64,000 bases of DNA, from NCBI RefSeq assembly GCF_023856365.1, contig NC_064555.1, positions 17,990,254 to 18,054,253 on the forward strand, read 5' to 3'. The translations under genes were made by a program, and so were the position numbers. Origin of the DNA: Brienomyrus brachyistius. Lineage: Eukaryota > Chordata > Actinopteri > Osteoglossiformes > Mormyridae. Below are positions 25,348 through 38,150 of this stretch, piece by piece (position 1 is the stretch's first letter; every line of letters begins with the position of its first letter). Below the pieces are notes generated by a model. That model saw only the letters and a list, made by a program, of their open reading frames with translations, was not told where the DNA came from and did not search any database.

Positions 25348-25349
25348 CA
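25297..25349. repeat. poly(C)-(CA)n microsatellite
   Basis: A C-run of about 17 directly followed by about 17 CA dinucleotides. Confidence 0.95.
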
Positions 25350-27599
25350 TGTTTATACAAGCACTCTTGATGAAAAGACAAACTTCAGTGCAAATTTTGC
25401 TTATTGCATTTATGGGATCAAATTTTGGAAAAGAATGTAATGGGGGAAAAAATCTACTTTTTTTGTGGGAGGTGGGTCAAGTACGAAGGTTGCGAAGGTG
25501 AGAATATGACATTGTTTGAGTGCTCCTCCTCCTGGGACGCCATGTACAGGTGCCAATGGCACAAAACTCCCCCCCGACTCTGCCCGCATTTTCATTACAC
25601 GCCTGAAAGTATTTCAGGCTGATCTAAAATCTCTGGTTAGAAACCACACAGATATCCCTCAGTGGTACTCAACAATGAAATACACCAATCAGCTCAGAGA
25701 ATTAAGAAAAATACTGTGTACGATATATACATTTGCTGTAACTCCCGGAAAACATCTACTCTAAACTGTTACACTCAGTGTCTATAGTTCATCGTCCTCT
25801 GGTCTAGCACTAATCATTACTTGATTAACCTCATTAACCACAATTTCCACAAACAGAAATGATGACATCTTGGGTTGCTGGTCCTGCCTTGAGCACATGC
25901 AGCAACACACACCACACTCCATGGGCAATTTAAGGATGCCAGTCTGCCTGACGGCACGGCCTGACGGCAGAGCCACACAGCACAGGGAAATTTCACCCAC
26001 TCCACACTGATTCTGAATCCCAACCCTTCAGCGAGGGGTCAATAATGCCCCCAACTCATCTAATCCAATATACCAGGCAGCCTCACGTATGAAGCACTAA
26101 AGCAGAATTTTAAACACACTAGTTCAATGTTTCCCAGCCCAGTACTCGAGGACACACAATCCACATTTTTTCTAATTTTTGCTTGGGATCTGGAAGGGAG
26201 CAAAAAATGTTCTTCAGTACAGTACTGATCTTCAGTACAGCACCTCGTGCTTGCTTGCACATTCAGATAAGCACACTCCAGACTTCCAAGGACAGTATGG
26301 ACACATGCAGATGGATGTAAAAAAGCATATTTTTTGCTGTGATCATTAGTATAGATTTTTCCTTAAAATATTTTTGCCACAATTATGGAATTGCAGTCTC
26401 GCTGGCTGATTAATAAGCAATGGAATGCTATAAAGAAAAATGGAAATATACTGATCGTAAGTGCATTATACTCACCTGTCCAACTGAACAATGTGCTGTG
26501 GATCCAAGCCATACATAATGTCAGCAGACTGTGCAATAAGCCGCTAGACGGCATAATGGGAGTGAGGGCTTTTGAGCAGAAAGCAGTTTAACAAGAGCTT
26601 TCATCTGAACACGTACAAGCGTGTGCTTGTGTTTGATGTCTGGGAATGCCCTGCGTCTGCTGTAATTGGGGGGCGGCTCTTCACTGTGACCCGATCTACC
26701 GCAGACTGTTTCACAGTTTTCACGATTTCACAATGCCTGCATGAATTTGCATATACATTACGGAGGCTGAACCGGGTGTGTTTCCTCTGTGCCTGGTAGA
26801 CGGTGAGCAAAATCTCTGCATCTGTAAAATCTCCAGTCAGACCCTGTGGTCGAAATCTTGAGCATGGTCATGAATCTGAAATAAAATATCCAGCTGTGTA
26901 GACGGGTAAAAATGTAAAAATCACATCACATAAACGCACCATGAAAGAGTATGGCCGTATGGTCATGAGCAAGAACATATGACCCAACTTTCAAACAAAC
27001 GTGCTCAAGTCAAAATGGAGTGATGGAAGCCTTCGGTGACCTCTGACACACATCTACGTTTAGTCTTCAGCCAAATGATGGTTAATTGGATCTGGTTTTA
27101 GATGCGGTGCAGGCAGGCGATGGCGGCTCATACGCTTTTTCACGCTGGCGGGGGTCAGAGGCCCAGCACGAGCACCTGGTTAAAAATGATGCTGTCCAAA
27201 TCCCCACGTTAAGGACTGAGAAGCCGCAGCATCATTACTCTCAAGATGCTCCCCGTATTCTGACAGAAACGGAGCAAGAAGTGGGGAAGAGACTTATGGA
27301 CAGAGAGCCGGGAAGTACAGGGCTGTCAGCAACAGGCTAATCAACCTGGATCCCCAGTCTGAGCAGCACAAGCAGTGGCGTGGCGGGACAGAGCATCATC
27401 CCTCAGTCAGCCACAAAGACGGGCCAGTGCTTCCAGTGCAACTGCACAATCCGCCTTCTGCTTACCCACTTACACAGTGATGTGAGTAAACTGGAAAAAG
27501 GAATATTATTATGACGACCGGAGAGAGAATGTATTTAGGGGTCTTTGTTGGATCGTACTACATCTGAAAGAACCATTTTCAAGGCATGACATGTGCAGA

Positions 27600-27960
27600 G
27601 AACTTTGGCTAGAAGATGGTAACCCTAATGGCCACTGGTGGGGGATTCTGGAGGATGACTGTAACTGAAATGGCTATAGTGATCAGCGGCAGAAAGGCTG
27701 CAGGGGTGGATGAAATCCATCCCAGTAAGCTAACAGAAGGAATAACTGGGAGACGTGGTCAACACGCCTCTTCAATGTTGTGTCAAAGGGCAGTGGTGGT
27801 CCCTGATTTAAAGAAGAGAGCCCAGAGGGCATCTTAGAACTAAGGCGGGGGGGGGGGGGTTGGGGTTAATTTGTCAGTCTCCCTGGGAAAACCTGGAAAG
27901 GAGGAACCAAGGATTCAGTAGGAATATTCCAGAATGGTGGACCTTCCCCCTCGCATAGCT
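27600..27960 (+). pseudogene. degraded non-LTR retrotransposon reverse-transcriptase fragment
   Basis: One frame reads EMAIVISGRKAAGVDEIHPS (27673 on) and VVVPDLKKRAQR, matching the GKAAGVDEI-P and VV-P-(F)KKG-R blocks of LINE reverse transcriptases. Further down, CTCCCTGGGAAAACCTGGAA and AACCAAGGATTCAG match LPGK and EPRIQ in shifted frames. The reading frame is broken by stops and a poly(G) insertion at 27847. Short and old. Confidence 0.65.
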
Positions 27961-30900
27961 ATGTGAGAATTTGCTGAAACAGATCCCAAGAGACCCGATT
28001 TTGGTCATACCCCAGTTTTGATAACATACGCACTTAGGGTGTTTTGCCTTAGTACGGCAGCCGAGTTTATCCAGTACTTATGCTAAGCCTGTGTTGGGAA
28101 TCACAGGGCAGCGGGAACAGGATGACATAATGACCCAATCAGGTGGAATTCATGCGATCACAGTCATCACAGGCAGTTCATAAAGGGGGGGCTAAATTCA
28201 GCCTGCATCAGCCCAGTACCAGGTGTTTCATTAATTCCTGTAACCATAGCGACAGTGCAACTTCTGGGCTTGTCTCCGCCCGGTGGGCCCCCTCCCTATC
28301 TATGTCTTTTCCCTCTGTTTCTGACTTTCAGTCTGTCAGGCTACAACCTGATGCGGGGGGGGGGGGGGGGGGGGGTAATTCACCATAGCAGTCCCACTGA
28401 TGCTGCTCTGAGACTCGTCTTCCAGAAGATAGTTTGATCTCGGCTGTCTGAAATGGACCTGGTATCCACTAGCAGGAGGAGAACGAGGAGACAGGATTAG
28501 CATGACGGCTTCATGTGGCCGAGTGGGAGGAGGCTTGTTACAGACTCATCACATGAGAGTCACTGCTGTTGTGTTCTTGATCTCGGGAATCTCTCAGTAA
28601 ATACCCAACCCAGAGGCACATTTTAATATTTAATTTAAATTTGGAGATTTCAATTAAATGCATTTCATATGTTTGAAACAAACAGTGAAATTACCAGGCA
28701 GGGACCTTCTGGGAGAAGAAATATTCTGTTCATAGTGGAGGAGCCTGTTTATGAAATGTAAAGCGTAGGTGACTGTACCTTCTTAGGGAAGCCATGCTGT
28801 TCACATAGAAACTGTGGCAGCGAGCCAGTAACTACACAGCATATCGCTTCTGAGGAAAGACTGGTGTGGAAGAGCAGTTTGCTGAAATGCTCATACTTAA
28901 AGAGGTCTTCATTTTTTTGCTGAAAGGGATTCTTTTGGGGGCATATAATATGTCAGCTAACATAGTTACCCAACAGTTGGTTGGATTGTTGGATTGTAGG
29001 ACAACTGGTCGTTTAAGAATTGACATAAATTCATAGCAATGATATCCAATGCTTAGACTTGCAGTTATTCAAGAAAATCATCGTAGATAATAATACCTTT
29101 AGTACAGGTATTATAGGTAGATGCCTGTTTGCTTTGGAGTCATGTAGCCCCCCCCCGTAACTTCGTGGGTATACATGTCACAGGCCCCCAGAACACTGTG
29201 ATTCATATAGGCCAGGCACATCGGATAAGTAGGTCTTTAATGGGCTTTTGTGTCTGCATGTGCAGCCATTAAGGTCCATGCTTCACACACAGCACATGGG
29301 TAACTTTCTCCTGTTGCATTAGCGCCCGTCGGTATATGTGAGAGGACCAGGGCCTAACCCCAAGCAGCTTACATAAATAAGCAAGACAAATCACATCACT
29401 TATACTCAGCATCTGCACCTAGGATACTATGTGATTTTTTTTAAAGAAGAGAGGCCGGATCGCTGAAGGAAAATGCCTTTTTACTGCCGCCATCTCCAGG
29501 CCGGTGGAGGACGGCTGAAGGCCATTGAACTGGGCTGTAATGATGATGTCATTTCCCATTGACACATTCATCTCAGTTGATGTGGTGTTTTTACCACGGA
29601 GGAGGTCAGCTCTGTGTCAGACCAGTGAGAGATTCAAAGGTCATGCGACCCACTGAAAAGCAGAGCACTGCAAAGAGAAGAACAGCATGGCTATGACAAG
29701 GCACTGACATGGGTGGCACAGTACACATGGTGGGAGGGGGGGGGCTTGTCTCAGACAATCGTGCCTGTTCTTTGGCCCCGCGGATACACCGGACCCGTCA
29801 GTGTCTTCACTTAGTGCCTCCTGCAGCAATTCGAGCCACACGTCCCCGGCAAGTCCATCACAACTGTTAGCATCTAATCAATGAGCGTCATCTGTCAGAG
29901 CTGGTCAGCGTGTCACCTGGGTGCACTCTCTCCACAGACAACGTCGGGGGCAGGACAGAAGAATATGCATTTGTGGCATGGGGAGACGTACAGGGGCACG
30001 GAGAGGGGGTAATGAATCACCGTAATGAAGGAATGTTCTGGAAAAGCTCTAATGAACAGTTCCCTGGGCCAGCATTTGTGCTGCTCTCCTGCCATCTCTG
30101 TCAGAAAGCACCCCCCCCCCCATGCACACACCCCACCCACTGAAGGGAGTGAATGCAGCCCCCCCCCCCCACTAGACACACAGACACACCCCACCCACTG
30201 AAGGGAGCGCTAATAGTATGCAACTCCAAATGAGCTGAAAAACTGAAAATTGTATTCAAAGGTGCAACAGAGGTGTCTGACATCTTTCCTGTCCTCATGT
30301 CCCACCCCATCCCCCCATCCTCTCCTCATCCTCTGTGCTCATTCACACACACAGAGGGCTGTAATCCAATTACCGGCAGGAACAGGCTGACAGATGGTCG
30401 GGACGGCAACACCTTCGCCCCTGCCGTCAGCTTACAGGCTCCGGCGAGGAAGTCGCACTGCCTGCACCCACAGCAACACGGCCTGGGCTTCGCGCACGTC
30501 AGGCGCCGGGAGCGATGCGCTTCACATGTTCAGTCAGCAGAGCACAACATCTGTCTGAAGAGCTAATGGGGAACACACAGCTGTGCTCGTTAATGAAGAC
30601 GGAACGGGCGAGCCGGACGCGGATCTGGATGGACAGGGCGGAGAGGCTTCCTTTGATGTTCAGAGTCACAGAGATCAGTTACACATATGGGTGGGAGGCA
30701 GAGCTTAAACTGCAGCATTGCCACCAACATCCACGTCTTGAAAGGATGGAGTTACAGACCTTATGTCTGCAGGGTGCATCTGTGTCTTTTCTGTGCATTT
30801 CTGTGACTGCAAAGATGGTTGTGAATTCACGCACGAGTTACTGTGAACCTTAGTGAATTTATTAATATCCTGACCAAATTAATGACTTCACAGCCTGCCG

Positions 30901-31363
30901 TCCAAGAGAGTTTAAACCCTACCATCATCCCAAAAGCAATGACCTGCCCCTACCCGCCTCACAAAGTAGATTATCACTCCTTGTCCATGACAGTAAAGAA
31001 CAATCAACTCAAACCAAAGGAATCATCAGAGTTTATGCTTTAATGTATGAGGAAAAAAGACGGCATCCATCCATCCATCCTCCACTGCTACAGGGGACCA
31101 GGCAACATAACTGCGCTACCCTTCCGCCGTGCTTATTCGTGATGAGGAACTGAAATATTTCCCAATCGCAAGAAACCATTCAGAAGAACCAGCATACCAG
31201 GGTCAGCTGTAACCTTCCACTCCACAATGTGATCCCTGGGCAGGTCAGGTATGAACACCACAGCCTTCCGGATCAGAGACTCCCAGCTCAGTGGAGCTCC
31301 TGATCCACATTAAGTATCAGTGCCGTTTATGTTGAAAGCTGCTGTATGCAAATGAATTATATA

Positions 31364-31364
<1 letters not shown>

Positions 31365-31407
<43 letters not shown>

Positions 31408-31408
31408 G
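31365..31408. repeat. (TATC)n microsatellite
   Basis: About 11 tandem TATC tetramers following AATGAATTATATAA. Confidence 0.95.
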
Positions 31409-31740
31409 CCTGTCTCCTTTTGAAAATAGCTATTTATTCAGCAATCATCCTGTTGGTTTCCATAGAAACCATAATTGAATTTGCTTGTAGAAATGACTGC
31501 AATTTAGCTTAACTTAAAATAAACACACCAATAAATTCAATAATTGCTTTAAAAACATCAGGACCTTAATGGGGTTAAAGGGAGAATGAGACTGATAAAT
31601 ATATAACAGATATATACAAATTAACTATCTGACATTTCTTAGCATTTCTATTTGAAAGATTTAAAGCGTATTCTTTGCTTCTCAGCACATCAGCTGTGGT
31701 TACTTATAATATTAAATTCATATATATATATATTTTTTAT

Positions 31741-31830
31741 GCTGTGACTCTGATCAGGACTAGTGGGTAGAGTATGGATGGATCAATGGATGGATGGATC
31801 AATGGATGGATGCATGGATGGATGGATGAT
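31741..31830 (+). repeat. SINE/L2 tail remnant
   Basis: GTGACTCTGATCAGGACTAG then GTGGGTAGAGTATGGATGGA and imperfect (GGAT)n interrupted by CAAT. It resembles the 3' tail of the SINE family at 14.7 and 56.2 kb but is more diverged. Confidence 0.5.
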
Positions 31831-32384
31831 GCCCCGCCATCTGGGCATGTTTGTCTCCCCCTGCTGGCCATTATAAGCAGGTAATAGGCGGGATGAGTTG
31901 GGGCAGAAGTGCTCTAAATGTGATGTGGTGAAGTGGTCTGTCCACATCAGGCAGCCTAGAAGTGATACTTATTCCTGCACCTCCACTCGTAGTTCCAGTG
32001 AAGTGGGACCAGAGACGTGTCAAGCTGGTAGAATTGTCATTTTTACTTGTAGCGTGACTCACAGTCAGGAAATTGCACTGAAATAACAGACAAGGCTGAC
32101 GGGTGTTCGAGCTGCATCGCCTTTTGTCGGCACCCTACGCTACCAAGACAAATGGCGGATACTCACCGCACGCCGCCATTAGGGTAAGGTTAGGTAGAAA
32201 AGCAGGTGCTGAACGGACGGCCGCAAACCCGAACCCTATTTACTGCCTATTTACTGTTTATTTTACATAAATATTTCCTAAGAAAGGAGCAACATCTGTG
32301 CTACGCAGCATGATCAACCGCTGGCTTTGATGCGACGCTCCATCGCAAAACATCCAAGGGAGCAGAAAGGGGCCAAGAACTGAG

Positions 32385-32455
32385 AGTGGGCTCCAGCTGA
32401 CGGGCTCCAGCTGATGGGCTTCAGCTCACGGGCGCCAGCTGACAGGCTCCAGTCA
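32385..32455. repeat. 14-bp tandem repeat with CAGCTG E-boxes
   Basis: Five imperfect copies of GGGCTCCAGCTGAC; CAGCTG is intact in several. Confidence 0.8.
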
Positions 32456-34519
32456 GAGTGCACTTCTGAGGGGGCCAGAGCCACGGGCAGGGGCTAGTGG
32501 GAGGAAGCCCTCACGGGGCCATGAGGGGCCTGAGGCCACGCATATCAAGTATAGATGCATCTCAAAAAATAACTCCTACGTGGGCCGTTTGCGTGATGTG
32601 CAGAGAATATGCTGGGGAGGCTACAGAAAGCGGGAGTGAATCTAGATTTCCTGGCCCTGAGGAGGAGGATGAAGAAGGTGTGAGGTATGCCTTCCCACTT
32701 GGGACTGGTTGGATCTATTCTGGTGGGCTGTGTGTTAATAGATTTTACTGAAGGAAGGCAGAAAGCAGAAAGGATCTGGCGTCAATTTGCTTGGGGGAGA
32801 TGAAGCAGCTCTGCATAGATGGGTTCAGTGCAGAGTGACTCGAGTGAGGTGAAAGGTTACCACAGGCCGTGTGTGCATGCACTACAGTGCTCACTGTGCT
32901 ATTTACAGGCACAGGGCTCCTTCAGTGGATGTTCCCTTCAAGACATCGGTGGAAGCAGAAAAATATGCTTTGCGAATGCACCATCACTGTATAAATTCAC
33001 TGCATAAATTAAGGCGCAAAGTCCTAAACGTCGTAAACATTTGAATGAGGTTTTTAAATGGCAGCTCACTGGAATATATCCAGTTTACCCCACTGTCTAA
33101 AAATACCCAGCATCAAAAGGCTAAGGGGTGCTGGAAAGGTACATGCGCTTTCATGAGGAAGACGGCAGTATTACGACGAAGGCGCGACACCAGGTTCTTC
33201 CCTGTACCCCCCATCCATATATACGCAGCATTGTCAAAGGCAGTTGAAACGCACATGTAAATGTCAGAGGATGCAGGGCACCTTATATACCACTCAGGAA
33301 CGCAAACAAAGGTGGAATTAGGACGATAAGAAGTCTGCAGGGGAGGCCTGCTAAGCTGGTAGCACGCCAGCCCTGTGTGTACCTTCTGTGAGACTGACAA
33401 GAAGCTCTCATTTCCCTTATTGGCAAGACAATACAGAGTTTAATCACCAGTCTAAATAGTTAGAGCAGTTTTTAGAAGCTGCTTCTCCCTGAATCATTCA
33501 AGTGTAGCTGAAACAAGTGTCTGATAAGGACATAATGACTGCGCTTCACAGATTGGTGCCCTACATTGTTTTCATGGACGGCGTTTCTCTTCCAGCCGCG
33601 TGACACTAACCGGCTGTGACACCGGGGTGTGTGGAATACACAGCGAGCAATTAAAGCGCTAAAGTGATTAATATCCTTCAGCGGCTGATGGAGAGTGATT
33701 TTGTCACACGGCCGTTCTTCAGGATGAGAACAATTCATTATGACGTCCCGTCTGCACAAGATGGCGTGTCGAGATTGCGCTGGATAAAGACATACACAGA
33801 TAGTGTCTGTATTGAATTGGACAGGTCTGGGGACTTGATAATTTGTTTACTGGAGGTGACGAAGAGCCTCTTTCACAATCTGCAGCTCCCAGACCCCCAA
33901 AACAAGCCGAAAGCCACCTATTGTTGGTAGACAGTCATGACTCAGTCGTGGCTTGTTATTGTTTTAATGAGTCCAAAGTTATGCCTGGCTCAAATATGTG
34001 GAATGATACTGTGTGGCAAAATATGGAAGTAAGCCAGGAATAAGACCTGGTGTCCCTAACATCTTCAAAGTCCCTCGTGCACGGAAACATGATTTGACAT
34101 CGATATAATAACAGGCTGCAGCGAGGCATAAGGCAGCTGATAATATCGCATGATAGCGAGGATAAAAATACAATCACAGGCACGGTGTCACGATAAGCGA
34201 AGGCGACTTCAATCGGCGCTCAGGCAAGTCGCGCTCGCACACGGTGAGTTCCGCCTTCTGCCGGGCCCCTTTCCGCGAGGTGCCTGTCCGTCCTCCTCCC
34301 TGAGCGACAAGGCCGGGAACAGATGGAATGGGAAGCATGTGCTAAACACACCATGACAGATCGGAGGGGGGGGGGGGGCCTCAGCTCCTCCAGAAAAGCA
34401 GCATTGTTGTTTTTTTTCCTCTAGGCTTGTTTCCCCACCGTCTGTCTATTTCTGTACACAAACGGCTCTCTCCCCCCTACATGTTTCACTGCCCATTACG
34501 CCGTTCCTAAGCAACTGTC

Positions 34520-34760
34520 AGAGGATATATCCTGTACCAAACCTGCTACAGCATGGTCTGTTTCTCTAATTACTTGCAGATGGCTTCATCACTGAAGTAA
34601 ATGTGTGCTTAAAATGAAACAAAGTCCTAGAATTTTTTTTTGGATGTTTTATAATCAGCACGGCGCTCTCCTCACTTGCCACGGCTCCTCTTTGCCTGAT
34701 CATTTGCATCCTCTTACATGTTCCTGAACAGTAATGTACTCGTGCCTTCTTCAGTCGTCT
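34520..34760. other. non-repetitive block with octamer, possible conserved noncoding element
   Basis: Contains TCTAATTACTTGCAGATGGC, TTTATAATCAGC and the POU octamer ATTTGCAT (near 34701). No ORF or repeat. A candidate only. Confidence 0.25.
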
Positions 34761-36579
34761 TGGGGCCGGAACGCTTGGTCGATCCTACCAAGTCAGTAAT
34801 CGCTTCCCAGAGAATGAGATGTAGATGCAAAATGGCTTGTTAATTACAGAACATTCCATGATGTTCTGGCATAAAGCTGAACATCTGCTTATACCAGGCT
34901 GGAGTACAAGCTACGTGTAATAAATGCAGATATTTAAGCGCATATGAAACACTACTTTACCCATTTCCTGGTTCTTAAACTTTTAACTCCGCTGAACCAC
35001 ACAGCAATTGAAATGTGTGCCACTGAGCCAGGAGGGCGTGCACGCGGCATCTGGGTGGGTACAGTAGGAACGTGACAAAGCACAGAGAGAAAAGCAGGTA
35101 CCTTCTGCCTCCTGAGGTCGTCCTCCTGTCTTCAACCGAAGCTCCTGGTTGAGACCATGGAAGAAAAGGATCAGTTTCATATATTAGCTTACATTCTTTC
35201 ATGTAATTTTAAAACGATGCCAAAAGCGATTGTGATTTATGTAGGTCTTGTTCATGCATTTTCATACACTGCGCTATTTAGCAACCTACTTGGATTCTGG
35301 TCACATTTAACTAGCTCTTCTGGTGCTTTTAACTTCTATAAGGTCGGCACTTCAAAAGCGCCGAACCTCCAGAAGCTTCTGAGGCCTTGCAGCACCAGCA
35401 TGACACCTACCTGGCTGTCAAGGAGCCCTGAGTTCTCTGCTCCAGAAACCAGGATGACACTGAGTCAATAGCCAAAGACCCCCGAGTTCTCTGCAGCAAA
35501 CTGTGAGGCAATGACCCCCGAGTTCGCTGCTCCAGAAAGCAGGACAACACTGAGCTCCCCTGAGTTCTGAACTCTGTGGAAAAAAAAAAAAAGAAAATAA
35601 AAAACAGCAAAGTTTTCTGCTGAGAACTTGCAGCTCCTGGCTTCACGGAGCACTTTTAATTAAGCGACTGTGAGCGTGTGGGCGGGGCAGACCGTGGCAG
35701 ATGAGCCGGTGAAATACATTAGCGCCGAACACGTCTAAGGTGTGAACTTCAGTGCCGGAACAGACAACTTACATCCCGGTGCCATGGAAACGGGCTCCGA
35801 GTGGGACCAGAATCGAGCAGGCAGAAAGGGAGATATGTATATTTCTTTTTTTTTCGCCCGGGTGTCTCTGGAGCGAGCAGCTCTCACACCAATAATTGTC
35901 ACTAACGACTGACAGGCTGCTGAAATCTCAGCGCCAAGCCTCACTGGCTCGCCTGCTGCGCCAGCGTCAGGAAGGTCGTCAGCAGGGGAACGTCAGACAT
36001 GCCTCACGCCATCCCACCTGCCTCTCAGGGCCAAGGCGGGGGGACGGGGGGTGGGGGTGGGGGGGCTGGAGGGGCGGCTTTCTCTGCCAGCAGGTGACAA
36101 AACGCCCACGGAGCATGTGCGGGTGGCAGGCATACAATTCCTGTTCATTAGAGCAAAGTTTTAAAGCACAAGTGACATGGAGAACCCCCACCCCCCACGG
36201 AAGCAATGGGGGCCTTGTTAAGCCATGTTGAAACCCGACTCCACTGTCATTCTTGAAGTTTTTAACCCCAGTTTGCATCTTGAACACTGTTGTCGCTTAG
36301 AGATGCGTGTAAGCTTCCTCAGTCAGTCACTGATGGCCAGACATCACCTTCACACAGCCTTGGACAGGGCCTAGAAGGTGCTCAAGCACGGTACATGAGC
36401 GGCTGGAAGCCATTTCAGAAGGATACTGACCGCGTTCAGCTTAAGTGCCCCTGTCTTAGGGCTGCATAACAGGAGCTACAACGCACTAAACGCTCATCGT
36501 ATCTGAACCATTAGGGTTAGAGCTGCTAGCCAATGCTGTCACATTTAGCCGTGTGGTATTTTCTGCTTTCTGTACTTTT

Positions 36580-36720
36580 ATTTTTTTTAGCAGAAGCTTT
36601 TCTCTAAAGAAACATACAAGCAAGGTAGATAACGCATTACAAGCATAATACATCATAAGTTAAATATAAGTGCATCCACCAGTAGCAAGTAAAGGCATTT
36701 CAGGGACCAGCGGCCAATGA
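36580..36720. repeat. degraded dispersed fish repeat (GCAGAAGCTTTT type)
   Basis: Reads TTTAGCAGAAGCTTTTCTCT then AAAGAAACATACAAG, a decayed form of the common fish repeat GGCAGACGCTTTTATCCAA(AG). A second copy lies at 52.86 kb. Confidence 0.45.
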
Positions 36721-36967
36721 CAGAGAGGAAGAGAAGATCAGCGGCAGGGTGAGGTTAACCTCACGCAACCTCACACTCTAACTGCTTTGTGAAATATTCC
36801 CATTCAGAGTAAGTCACCTCATCTGCCATGGTGTCCACACCAATCGCCGGCCCTTCAACACAAGGCCGACCTCCATCTGACCCATGGCTTTATCCCTGCT
36901 GGATGCATCACGCGCAAATACAAGTGAACAGATGAACATGGCTATTAACAGTACTGTAGAAACGGAT

Positions 36968-37583
36968 GCGGGGCGGTGGGGAAACCTGCACAAATGCTAA
37001 TATAAAGAAGCGAAGAGTAAAATGCGGGGCGGTGGGGAAACCTGCACAAATGCTAATATAAAGAATCGAAGAGTAAAATGCAGGGCGGTGGGGAAACCTG
37101 CACAAATGCTAATATAAAGAAGCGAAGAGTAAACTGCAGGGCGGTGGGGAAACCTGCACAAATGCTAATATAAAGAAGCGAAGAGTAAAATGCAGGGCGG
37201 TGGGGAAACCTGCACAAATGCTAATATAAAGAAGCGAAGAGTAAAATGCGGGGCGGTGGGGAAACCTGCACAAATGCTAATATAAAGAAGCGAAGAGTAA
37301 AGTGCGGGGCGGTGGGGAAACCTGCACAAATGCTAATATAAAGAAGCGAAGAGTAAAGTGCGGGGCGGTGGGGAAACCTGCACAAATGCTAATATAAAGA
37401 AGCGAAGAGTAAAGTGCGGGGCGGTGGGGAAACCTGCACAAATGCTAATATAAAGAAGCGAAGAGTAAAGTGCGGGGCGGTGGGGAAACCTGCACAAATG
37501 CTAATATAAAGAAGCGAAGAGTAAAGTGCGGGGCGGTGGGGAAACCTGCACAAATGCTAACATAAAAAGGCAAAGAGTAAAAT
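36968..37583. repeat. 56-bp minisatellite, 11 copies
   Basis: Unit GCGGGGCGGTGGGGAAACCT then GCACAAATGCTAATATAAAG and AAGCGAAGAGTAAAAT, 11 x 56 = 616 bp. Copies are nearly identical. The junction base shifts from AAAATG in the left copies to AAAGTG in the right ones, and the last copy is the most diverged, consistent with recent unequal exchange. Confidence 0.97.
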
Positions 37584-37699
37584 GCATATGTTGGTTTCAT
37601 ATAATGTACTAGTGTGCAGCAACAAAAACAAACTAGCAACAGAGTTACTCAGTTTACTGCTTGTACTGCTGAAACTGTAATTGCACTTCTCAGTATTTA

Positions 37700-37822
<123 letters not shown>

Positions 37823-37835
37823 GGATGTTTGTATC

Positions 37836-38150
37836 GGATATAAACTCTCAAAGTGGTGCTATTCTTGGTGCCAAATGTTTTGGTTACAGCATCGCAGAAA
37901 CTGCCAACCATCTTGATACATGCCACAATGTCTGAAGTTCCCAAAGAATGGTGTGATGAAGAAAAAATATATACGATCAATGACAGAAAACACCATTTTA
38001 ACAAGAGGTCGGAGAAGATTGGCCAGACTCATTAAAGTGAACAGGCAGGCCTCAAATGCGAAATTTACAGTTCAGTACAACAGAGGAGGACAGAATGACG
38101 TCTCTGAAGGAAAAAGTCATGAACCTCTGTGGTTTTGGAGGGAAAAGTGA
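37836..38150 (+). pseudogene. Tc1-like transposase fragment, frameshifted
   Basis: One frame reads GAILGAKCFGYSIAETANHL, matching the first helix-turn-helix of Tc1-like transposases. After a frameshift another frame reads PKEWCDEEKIY and a third reads RGRRRLARLIKVNRQASNAK then YNRGGQNDVSE, matching the second HTH. Only the DNA-binding half remains; the DDE catalytic domain is absent. No terminal inverted repeats were recognised. Confidence 0.8.

Larger units (their letters stand above)
21310..27599. other. intergenic stretch without supported gene
   Basis: Contains a G22 tract (21501-21521), short GT repeats at 21762-21780, a decayed dispersed repeat with TTTCCCAGCCCAGTACTCGA near 26130, and several unique AT-rich blocks. 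No exon is recognised. Confidence 0.5.
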
